Positions 1 through 5,277 of a stretch of DNA of 22,757 nt are shown here, one piece after another. The stretch spans positions 1 to 22,757 of the forward strand of contig JAZSCT010000022.1 in NCBI GenBank assembly GCA_045530725.1. Reading direction: 5' to 3'. This stretch comes from SIG435 sp045530725. GTDB lineage: Bacteria > Bacillota > Clostridia > UMGS1810. Numbering within the stretch: the stretch's first letter is position 1; every line of letters begins with the position of its first letter. The translations under genes and the position numbers were made by a program. The notes under the pieces are model-generated. The model worked only from the letters and a program-made list of their open reading frames with translations. It ran no database searches and had not been told where the DNA came from.

Positions 1-65
1 TTTTTGACTACCAAATCACACGCTTGAACCTTGAACTCCTTTGTGTAATTCACTTTTCTTTCCAT
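1..65 (-). CDS. IS transposase OrfA, N-terminal fragment (runs off the window)
   Basis: Only the first 21 codons are present. They begin with ATG at 65 and read MERKVNYTKEFKVQACDLVV, typical of the start of the small helix-turn-helix OrfA protein of IS3-type elements, which binds the IS ends and works with OrfB. An AGGAG ribosome binding site lies about nine bases upstream (minus strand). The rest is outside the window. Family assignment rests on the YTKEF start pattern and is moderate; another transposase_8/HTH family is possible. Confidence 0.6.
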   Translation of the reverse strand, partial: MERKVNYTKEFKVQACDLVVK

Positions 66-119
66 CTTGTTCACTCTCCTGAAAATATTATATCATATTT
101 TCACTCTTTTGGTAGTCCA
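1..119 (-). mobile_element. end of an insertion sequence (partial)
   Basis: Read on the minus strand, the element probably begins with TGGACTACCAAAAG at 119-106, followed by a TATAAT-like promoter region, ribosome binding site and the OrfA start. A TG terminus about 54 bases before the start codon fits IS3-family ends. The other end and the target duplication are outside the window, so the exact boundary is an inference. Confidence 0.45.
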
Positions 120-126
120 TTTTTAT

Positions 127-250
127 TATACAAGTTTCACTACCTTTTCTATTCTCTATTCTCTTTTACCTCTTATCTGGAAACGACAATTTTTTAGAGA
201 AGAGTGAAGAGAGAAAATTGAAAAGATAAAAGAACAAAAAGAAACGACAA
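127..250. repeat. inverted degenerate heptad repeats flanking a copied terminator arm
   Basis: The plus strand is pyrimidine-rich at about 138-178 and purine-rich at about 195-235. Both arms read as roughly 7-base units of the GAGAATA / GTGAAGA type in opposite orientation. Between them at 180-189 lies GAAACGACAA, a direct copy of the left terminator arm at 241-250. A second element with the same organisation is at 17401-17502. Confidence 0.55.
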
Positions 251-279
251 CTTTCTTACGAAAATTGTCGTTTCTTTTT
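236..279 (-). terminator. terminator of the sigma/anti-sigma operon
   Basis: Arms 236-250 and 265-279 form a 15-bp perfect stem (core GAAACGACAA/TTGTCGTTTC) with a 14-base loop. The AT-rich outer pairs give a U-run on the minus strand. It lies 31 bases past the stop codon of the anti-sigma gene and could also work from the other strand. Confidence 0.75.
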
Positions 280-309
280 GGAAGAGCCGAACGGTTTAGA
301 TGCCACCAT

Positions 310-963
310 TTATTTAACAAATTTACATTTCCAAGTTCCTGTGATGTGTAGAGGTGCGTCAGCTTTTGAAAGACCATACATCTTTTCAATTACGATTGTG
401 TATTCTTCGCTTGATTTGAGTTTTGCATCATTCAGGGAAAGGTTAACTAATGCCTTGCCGTCACTAACAGTTCCTTTTCCAGAATATTCAGGATAGCATT
501 CTAATTTTAAAATTTCACCGGTTGTTTCGTCAATTATCATATAATCTGCAACTGCAATTTCCTGAATATATGCAAATGGTGCTTCGTTTGGATTTTCAAA
601 AGTTAATTCTAACGGAATAATATCATTACCATTATGCGTTGTTATTTCCATAGCATTAACTATAATTTCATTCGTTGAGTTTTCATATCGTGTTCCGGTT
701 ATGGCTCCGTCAAAACGAATGATGTCGCTGAAGAAACCTTTAATCGAATTTGCTAACGGTGTCATTGTAACGGTTATAACGCAAATTGCTAATACAGCAG
801 CGATTGCAAGAGTTCGTTTCATTGTGATTCTGCCTTTAGGTTTACTCATAATGTTTACCTCCATTTTCTTGATTTCTTCATCCAGGTCGAAAGGAGGTTG
901 CATGACACTTTTTGTTGTTTCGGCGTGTTTTCTTAATTTGTTTTCCAATTCAGATATTCTCAT
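310..963 (-). CDS. membrane anti-sigma factor-like protein (DUF4179-like)
   Basis: 217 residues. A cytoplasmic N-terminal region (about 1-48) is followed by one membrane segment (about 50-72, TLAIAAVLAICVITVTM) and a soluble, presumably extracellular domain of about 145 residues. The order helical N-terminus, single membrane span, then 'GFFSDI..DGAITGT' is what Clostridia show in proteins encoded beside ECF sigma factors. The start ATG overlaps the sigma-gene stop by four bases (ATGA), with AAGGAG upstream inside the sigma gene, so translation is probably coupled. Expected role: hold the sigma factor inactive at the membrane until an envelope signal arrives. No residue was matched to a proven anti-sigma contact, so the role rests on gene pairing and topology. 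Confidence 0.7.
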   Translation of the reverse strand: MRISELENKLRKHAETTKSVMQPPFDLDEEIKKMEVNIMSKPKGRITMKRTLAIAAVLAICVITVTMTPLANSIKGFFSDIIRFDGAITGTRYENSTNEIIVNAMEITTHNGNDIIPLELTFENPNEAPFAYIQEIAVADYMIIDETTGEILKLECYPEYSGKGTVSDGKALVNLSLNDAKLKSSEEYTIVIEKMYGLSKADAPLHITGTWKCKFVK

Positions 964-1427
964 TTTGCATCTCCTTCCAAAAGTGATTTTAATTCGTTCA
1001 ATGCCTTCTTTGTTTTGTACTTTACGGTTGAAACGGGTAGTTTCAAAGTGCGTGCAACCTCGTCATAAGTCATATCGTTATAAAACCTGAGAGTTATGTA
1101 TATTGACAACTTTGGACCAAGTTTGCATATACAATCCATTATACCGATTTCATCTGAGGGCATATCGTAAAATACATTTAAGTTGTCGGTTAATTCTTCA
1201 GAGAATCTTTGTTTTTTTAGATAATCCTTGCTCTTATTGATTACTATTCTTGTAAGCCATGTTTTGAAAAACTCTTTATTATTTAATGAGTTGAAAGATT
1301 TGAGTGCTGACAAAACGGCTTCCTGAACACAATCCTTTGCATCTTCGGTGTTGTGAAGATAACCGAAAGCAACCAAGAACAAAGACTTTTCACATTCTTT
1401 ATATTTCTGCTCGAACAGTTCGTACAA
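960..1427 (-). CDS. ECF-type RNA polymerase sigma factor
   Basis: 155 residues, normal for a two-domain ECF sigma factor. Residues about 10-75 carry the region 2 signature (HNTEDAKDCVQEAVLSAL, then FKTWLTRIVINKSKDYLKK). Residues about 100-150 carry region 4, with the helix-turn-helix 'MTYDEVARTLKLPVSTVKYKTKKALNEL'. The start is TTG at 1427-1425, six bases after AAAGGAGGA; no ATG fits. It is first in a two-gene operon with the anti-sigma protein. An ECF-like promoter lies just upstream, suggesting autoregulation. The regulon cannot be told from this window. Confidence 0.88.
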   Translation of the reverse strand: MYELFEQKYKECEKSLFLVAFGYLHNTEDAKDCVQEAVLSALKSFNSLNNKEFFKTWLTRIVINKSKDYLKKQRFSEELTDNLNVFYDMPSDEIGIMDCICKLGPKLSIYITLRFYNDMTYDEVARTLKLPVSTVKYKTKKALNELKSLLEGDAK

Positions 1428-1469
1428 ATTAAGTCCTCCTTTCGCCTTTGTAAAAGCTCTTACACCTAT

Positions 1470-1498
1470 TAGACGATTCAGAAACGAAAAAAGTCAAA
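1470..1498 (-). promoter_or_regulatory. candidate ECF-type promoter of the sigma operon
   Basis: On the minus strand TTTGACTT (1498-1491) is followed, 15 bases after the final T, by CGTCTA (1475-1470). The CGTC-type -10 is characteristic of many ECF sigma factors and differs from the TATAAT boxes elsewhere in this window. The -35 is less typical (TGAC rather than TGAAAC). Autoregulation is inferred. Confidence 0.4.
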
Positions 1499-1533
1499 TT
1501 TTTTTGTTTTAACTATATTTTATATAAAGTAAA

Positions 1534-1574
1534 AGAACTTCAACTTGAACACTAATGGCTCAAATTGAAGTTCT
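1534..1574 (-). terminator. terminator of the deaminase/zinc-ribbon operon
   Basis: AGAACTTCAA at 1534-1543 pairs with TTGAAGTTCT at 1565-1574, a 10-bp perfect stem, followed on the minus strand by TTTTACTTTA. It lies 16 bases past the stop of the zinc-ribbon gene and separates this operon from the sigma operon. Confidence 0.65.
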
Positions 1575-1589
1575 AATTAACCTTATTAA

Positions 1590-1772
1590 TTAAGCTTTGC
1601 TTAAAGCATATTTCTTTTGAGTATTATTGTTTTTTTCATCAAAACAGGAATATTTTTCTGAATCTTTCCTAGACATCATCTCACTTACCCAAGAACATTT
1701 TGTACATGTTACTCTTCCATAGTATGCATTATACTCCGCAACACTTCCACACTTTTGACAAATTTTACACAT
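1590..1772 (-). CDS. small zinc-ribbon protein, unknown function
   Basis: 60 residues. Cys2, Cys5, Cys8, Cys23 and Cys26 form CxxC and CTKC pairs about 15 residues apart, a classic four-Cys zinc ribbon in residues 1-30; a polar tail follows with a further Cys43. The start at 1772 has GAGGAG a few bases upstream. It lies 23 bases after the deaminase-fusion stop and before a shared terminator, so the two genes very probably form one transcript. It may bind nucleic acid or a protein partner, or assist the defence enzyme; no specific function is recognised. It could also be an unlinked host gene carried along. Confidence 0.65.
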   Translation of the reverse strand: MCKICQKCGSVAEYNAYYGRVTCTKCSWVSEMMSRKDSEKYSCFDEKNNNTQKKYALSKA

Positions 1773-1795
1773 AATAATTCTCCTCTAAATTCTAA

Positions 1796-2956
1796 TTATG
1801 GTTCATATTTGAAAAACTTAAAGAATGCTCTAAAGGTAACTCCTTCAAACGATTCTGTTTCTACGCCGCCTTCTTTTAAAATCTGTTTTGCTTCTTCTAC
1901 AGGATATGGTTCGAAATATACCACTTTTTTAATTCCCGCCTGAACAATTTTATTCGCACATAGATTACATGGATATGTAGTAACATATATGGTGGACTCT
2001 GCTAAATCTACTCCTCTGCCCACCAAATTCATGATTGCGTTTTCTTCACCATGTAATGATCTACATTTTTCTAATAACTTAATTTTACCCTTAACTATTT
2101 TTACAGCACTCTCTTCGCTTTCCTGTTTGAGTTCTCTGCATAATTCTTTTGCCAATCTTTCTCGTTCGATATCTCTGTAGCACTCACCTTTACTTGTTAT
2201 GCATTCTTTTAGAGATCGTGGAACGCCATTAAATCCAGAACTTATAATTTGATCATATTTATCAGTTATAACAGCCCCTACTTTTCTTTTAATACACTTA
2301 GATCGTCTTCCGCTTGTATATGCAGCCGCCATCAATGTTTCAACCAATGTTGGATTTGAATTTATTGGTTCATCCAGTGACTTTAAGTATGCATCTATTT
2401 TAGAATCCATTTCTTTGTATGTTTCATTTGGATTTGATGGATTAATTTCTTCGTTATTAGATAATATTAAATCTGATTCAAAAAAGCAATCTGAAATCTT
2501 TTGTCCATATTTAGGTTCTAACTTTCCTTGATCTCTTTTTTCATCTGCGTCAAAGGAATCCTTGGAACCTTTATATGTTTCACACACTCTATTCCATCTA
2601 ACATCATATTCTGCAAAAATACCAATTAATGTAAATTCTGGGTACTTCTCTCTAAAATAATTTATCTCTGCTGGATTTCGAATGCTTTCTATTACAAAGT
2701 CACTTTCAGCATCCTCAGATATAATTTTATCAACTTCTTGCGATAATATACCTGGATTACTTTCTCTTAATTTGTTTCCAAACTCCTGCAGTGCCACACG
2801 GGTAGATGCCTCTTCCCCATTTTCTTTTTTATATTTTTCTCTTAAAGCATCGGACAAAGAACAACGTTTATAACCCTTTTTCTCAAAAAAATGTTTTGCT
2901 AGAAAACTAGATCCACTACCAAAAGCACCTGTTAATCCTATAATCTTTCGTCCCAT
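1796..2956 (-). CDS. P-loop kinase-like/deoxycytidylate deaminase fusion, AvcD/DcdV-like antiphage protein
   Basis: 386 residues. The N-terminal half (1-195) resembles a nucleoside/dephospho-CoA kinase P-loop fold: 'GLTGAFGSGSS' at 7-17, then 'DFVIESIRNPAEINYFR' at 86-102. The C-terminal half (about 200-386) is a zinc-dependent dCMP deaminase: His302-Gly-Glu304 and Pro329-Cys330-x2-Cys333 give the three zinc ligands and the proton-shuttling Glu. Known proteins of this two-domain layout (AvcD/DcdV) deaminate dCTP/dCMP during phage infection and starve phage of dC nucleotides. They are usually longer (about 500 residues), so this is a compact form. The P-loop has Ser16 where the Walker A Lys is expected. 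It has its own promoter and is first in an operon with a zinc-ribbon gene. A housekeeping dCMP deaminase is the alternative, but the kinase-like half argues against it. Confidence 0.75.
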   Translation of the reverse strand: MGRKIIGLTGAFGSGSSFLAKHFFEKKGYKRCSLSDALREKYKKENGEEASTRVALQEFGNKLRESNPGILSQEVDKIISEDAESDFVIESIRNPAEINYFREKYPEFTLIGIFAEYDVRWNRVCETYKGSKDSFDADEKRDQGKLEPKYGQKISDCFFESDLILSNNEEINPSNPNETYKEMDSKIDAYLKSLDEPINSNPTLVETLMAAAYTSGRRSKCIKRKVGAVITDKYDQIISSGFNGVPRSLKECITSKGECYRDIERERLAKELCRELKQESEESAVKIVKGKIKLLEKCRSLHGEENAIMNLVGRGVDLAESTIYVTTYPCNLCANKIVQAGIKKVVYFEPYPVEEAKQILKEGGVETESFEGVTFRAFFKFFKYEP

Positions 2957-2983
2957 GGATATTTCACCACCTTTGTTACAAAA

Positions 2984-3012
2984 ATTTTATCATAATTAGC
3001 AAATTTTTTCAA
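2984..3012 (-). promoter_or_regulatory. sigma-A promoter of the deaminase operon
   Basis: Minus strand: TTGAAA (3012-3007), 17-base spacer, TAAAAT (2989-2984). The predicted start near 2977 leaves a leader of about 20 bases with AAAGGTGG before ATG at 2956. The gene therefore does not depend on the nearby IS for transcription. Confidence 0.6.
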
Positions 3013-3222
3013 TAGGAATTTGATAATTTATCATAGCTTTTATTTATTTTCTAAATAAAATTTTAAATAATTAAATAAAATTGATGATTTTTTAATTCGC
3101 AATCTTTTTTAATACTATGATTATCAATATAACCATAGCTAATTTATTTTTAACGACTACATACAATTACATTTTTCACAAAATCATTACTAAAACTCTT
3201 TTTTGATTATTTATCAAGTTTA
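3013..3222. other. AT-rich intergenic segment upstream of the deaminase operon
   Basis: About 210 bases, very AT-rich, with no coding region. Near-repeats of AGCTATG..AT occur on the minus strand (around 3053-3046 and 3143-3137). In Vibrio the AvcD deaminase is held in check by a small RNA (AvcI) encoded just upstream. The position and size here would suit such an RNA, but I see no convincing structure or separate promoter, so it is left unassigned. Confidence 0.3.
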
Positions 3223-3231
3223 TGTTACAAT
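3203..3231 (+). promoter_or_regulatory. hybrid promoter at the IS left end
   Basis: TTGATT (3203-3208) lies in flanking DNA and TACAAT (3226-3231) lies in the IS terminal repeat, with a 17-base spacer and a TG at 3223-3224. At this insertion site the host supplies the -35 box. Predicted start is near 3238, which would leave out most of the left arm of the RBS hairpin. Confidence 0.45.
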
Positions 3232-3263
3232 AGAAACCATTTTAACTTTAAGGAGGTTTCTAT
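3230..3263 (+). promoter_or_regulatory. hairpin masking the transposase ribosome binding site
   Basis: ATAGAAACC (3230-3238) and GGTTTCTAT (3255-3263) are perfect 9-base complements. The ribosome binding site AAGGAGG (3250-3256) overlaps the right arm. Transcripts entering from outside the IS would contain both arms and be poorly translated; those starting near 3238 would lack the left arm. This type of protection against read-through is known for other IS elements (IS10, IS50). Confidence 0.55.
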
Positions 3264-3267
3264 TTAT

Positions 3268-4428
3268 ATGAGAAAATCATATTCAAAACAAGATAAGGAG
3301 AAAATTATTACACAATATGAAAGTGGTGTTTCCATCACTTCAATTTACAATTCCACCGGAATTGCGAGAAGCACATTATACAGCTGGATTAATGGGCGCA
3401 GGTCAGACACTAGCGACAAACCATTAAACAGAAGCGACTACAACAAGTTGAAAATGCATTGCGAGAAACTTGAAAATATGATTCAAATTCTCAAAACCTG
3501 TGGTTGTTCTGTTGATGCGCCATTAAGCCAAAGATACGAAGTTATTAAAGACCTTTCTTCTGTATATAGTATAACTACATTATGCAATGCTCTTAATGTT
3601 CCAAAAGGAAGTTACTACAACCACATCCTTCGCAATAAAAATGAGGATACTTTAGCAGCTCGAAGGATAAAAGAATTAACCCCAATCGTTGAAGAAATAT
3701 ACAATGAAGGTAAAGAAATCTTTGGTTCTGGCAAAATAGCCGCGATAATGAATGACAGAGGCTACAAAACAACAGAGAAAACTGTCGCTAAGATAATGCA
3801 TGAAAACGGTTGGTTCAGTATAAAATCAAGCTCCAAAACAATATATCTTCAAAACAAAGAACGCAGAGAAAACATTCTCAACCAACAATTCAACCCAGCA
3901 TCTCCAAATGAAGTATGGGTAAGTGATGTTACATATTTCAAGTTGGGCGGTAAAACATATTATATATGTGTGGTTTTGGACCTATTTGCAAGAAAACTCA
4001 TTTCACTTACTATCTCAAAAAGAAATTCCACATGGTTAACAAAGACCAGCCTGATCAATGCATACGAAGAAAGGAATCCAGATCCTTCAAAGTTGTTATT
4101 TCATAGTGACCAAGGAAAAAATTATACTGCAAAGGCTTTTAGAGACTGCTTAATGACATTCGGCATACAACAATCATTTTCAAGGAAATCTGTTCCATAT
4201 GACAATTCTGTATGTGAATCATTTTTCAAATCCCTTAAACAAGAAGAATTATATAGAACGAATTATAAATCTGAAAAGCATTTACGAAAGGCTTTAAGCG
4301 AATATGTAGCTTTCTATAATGACAAAAGACCACACACATATTTGCGTTATCGTACACCTAATAAAGCTGAAGCTGATTATTACCACTATTTAAGCCAAAA
4401 AGAAAAAGTTTCAATCGAACAGGAGTAG
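3268..4428 (+). CDS. IS3-family transposase, single open reading frame
   Basis: 386 residues. N-terminal helix-turn-helix at about 3-45 ('SITSIYNSTGIARSTLYSWI'), an HTH_21-like segment at about 140-180 ('TTEKTVAKIMHENGWFS'), then a DDE integrase core with 'VWVSDVTYF', 'LLFHSDQGKNY' and 'NSVCESFFKSLKQE'. Most IS3 elements split this into orfA and orfB joined by -1 frameshifting; here one uninterrupted frame covers both. All catalytic residues and both terminal repeats are intact, so it is probably active. It sits divergently upstream of the deaminase operon. Start ATG 3268 follows AAGGAGG with 11-base spacing. Confidence 0.93.
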   Translation: MRKSYSKQDKEKIITQYESGVSITSIYNSTGIARSTLYSWINGRRSDTSDKPLNRSDYNKLKMHCEKLENMIQILKTCGCSVDAPLSQRYEVIKDLSSVYSITTLCNALNVPKGSYYNHILRNKNEDTLAARRIKELTPIVEEIYNEGKEIFGSGKIAAIMNDRGYKTTEKTVAKIMHENGWFSIKSSSKTIYLQNKERRENILNQQFNPASPNEVWVSDVTYFKLGGKTYYICVVLDLFARKLISLTISKRNSTWLTKTSLINAYEERNPDPSKLLFHSDQGKNYTAKAFRDCLMTFGIQQSFSRKSVPYDNSVCESFFKSLKQEELYRTNYKSEKHLRKALSEYVAFYNDKRPHTYLRYRTPNKAEADYYHYLSQKEKVSIEQE

Positions 4429-4545
4429 TTCGTTAGAAACTTTTTATACAAACAATTTCATATTCTAACACAAATTGGTTTTAGTGTAGCATTAAGAATT
4501 TTTGCTTAAATGCTAACAAAGCCTTTATTTTTGCTGTTCAAAATA

Positions 4546-4597
4546 AAAACAGACATCTTTATTCGAACATTCATAGTTCAAATTAAGGTGTCTGTTT
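4546..4597 (-). terminator. terminator of the five-tRNA operon
   Basis: AAAACAGACATCTT (4546-4559) pairs with AAGGTGTCTGTTT (4585-4597) with one A-C type mismatch, closing a loop of about 25 bases that itself contains GAAC/GTTC. The minus strand continues with TTTTATTTT. It follows the tRNA-Cys 3' end by four bases. Confidence 0.75.
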
Positions 4598-4600
4598 ATT

Positions 4601-4674
4601 TGGAGGCGCCACCCAGATTTGAACTGGGGATAAAGGTGTTGCAGACCTCTGCCTTACCACTTGGCTATGGCGCC
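4601..4674 (-). tRNA. tRNA-Cys (GCA)
   Basis: The acceptor GGCGCCA pairs with TGGCGCC. The anticodon loop is CTGCAAC (GCA), the T-loop is TTCAAAT, the discriminator is U and CCA is encoded. Last gene of the tRNA operon. Confidence 0.96.
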
Positions 4675-4681
4675 ATATATG

Positions 4682-4706
4682 AAAAGGCGTAATATATACG
4701 CCTTTT
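4682..4706 (-). terminator. terminator-like hairpin between tRNA-Gly and tRNA-Cys
   Basis: AAAAGGCGTA (4682-4691) and TACGCCTTTT (4697-4706) form a 10-bp perfect hairpin with a U-rich 3' side, placed between two co-oriented tRNAs with no room for a second promoter. It may attenuate transcription or be a processing site. Confidence 0.5.
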
Positions 4707-4709
4707 GTT

Positions 4710-4784
4710 TGGAGCGGAAGACGAGATTCGAACTCGCGACGTTCACCTTGCCAAGGTGACGCTCTACCACTGAGCCACTCCCGC
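4710..4784 (-). tRNA. tRNA-Gly (GCC)
   Basis: Acceptor GCGGGAG with CTTCCGC, anticodon loop TTGGCAA (GCC), T-loop TTCGAAT, encoded CCA. Fourth gene of the tRNA operon. Confidence 0.96.
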
Positions 4785-4801
4785 ATATTGATTTTTCGTA
4801 A

Positions 4802-4830
4802 TCAACACTCTTTCAGTTAAGAGTGTTGAC
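4802..4830 (-). terminator. terminator-like hairpin between tRNA-Phe and tRNA-Gly
   Basis: TCAACACTC (4802-4810) pairs with GAGTGTTGA (4821-4829), a 9-bp perfect stem with a 10-base loop. On the minus strand it is followed by TTACGAAAAATC, a weak U-run, so it may be read through or serve as a processing site. Confidence 0.4.
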
Positions 4831-4834
4831 TACT

Positions 4835-4910
<76 letters not shown>

Positions 4911-4913
4911 ATT

Positions 4914-4990
4914 TGGCGACCGAGAAGGGGCTCGAACCCTCGACCTCCAGCGTGACAGGCTGGCATTCTAACCAACTGAACTACTCGGCC
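4914..4990 (-). tRNA. tRNA-Asp (GTC)
   Basis: Acceptor GGCCGAG with CTCGGTC (one G-U pair), anticodon loop CTGTCAC (GTC), T-loop TTCGAGC, discriminator G, encoded CCA. Confidence 0.96.
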
Positions 4991-4996
4991 ATGATA

Positions 4997-5072
4997 TGGT
5001 GGGCGGTATAGGGCTCGAACCTATGACCCTCTGCTTGTAAGGCAGATGCTCTCCCAGCTGAGCTAACCGCCC
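4997..5072 (-). tRNA. tRNA-Val (TAC)
   Basis: Acceptor GGGCGGT with ACCGCCC, anticodon loop CTTACAA (TAC), T-loop TTCGAGC, encoded CCA. First gene of the tRNA operon, about 30 bases after the predicted transcription start. Confidence 0.96.
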
Positions 5073-5104
5073 ATATCAACGTGTCATTCGCGACAACATA
5101 AAAG

Positions 5105-5133
5105 ATTATACTTTATTTTTACGTAGATGTCAA
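5105..5133 (-). promoter_or_regulatory. consensus promoter of the tRNA operon
   Basis: Minus strand: TTGACA (5133-5128), 17-base spacer, TATAAT (5110-5105). This is a perfect match to the sigma-A consensus, as expected for stable RNA. Confidence 0.85.
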
Positions 5134-5173
5134 TAGTTTTTTTGAAAAATTTTCAAAAAATTTTTTATTCTAT

Positions 5174-5213
5174 GTAAGCACCGCATATGTTGTGTTTTGT
5201 ATGCGGTGCTTAC
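5174..5213 (-). terminator. terminator after the glycosidase pseudogene
   Basis: GTAAGCACCGCATA (5174-5187) pairs perfectly with TATGCGGTGCTTAC (5200-5213). The minus strand then runs into an A/T-rich tract. It probably ends transcription from the PBP side and also isolates the tRNA promoter. Confidence 0.75.
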
Positions 5214-5277
5214 ACATTTTGTGTGTTATTCTTTCACTATTTTTATTACAGAAAATCTGTTTGGTCCGAGGATTTCA

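Larger units (their letters stand above)
3223..4491 (+). mobile_element. complete IS3-family insertion sequence (1269 bp)
   Basis: Left end TGTTACAATAGAAACC (3223-3238) matches the reverse complement of the right end, TGCTACACTAAAACC (4491-4477), with a few mismatches and one gap. Both begin TG, as IS3 elements do. The flanking bases are TTA on both sides (3220-3222 and 4492-4494), a 3-bp target duplication typical of the family. The single transposase gene fills the element. GTTAGAA (4432-4438) and TTCTAAC (4463-4469) form a hairpin after the gene that may end its transcript. Confidence 0.85.

Noticed and set aside
4492..4600. Attachment-site duplication of the tRNA-Cys 3' end marking an integrated island
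   Set aside because: I looked for a repeat of the tRNA-Cys 3' sequence on the far side of the deaminase/IS region and found none; no integrase gene is present.
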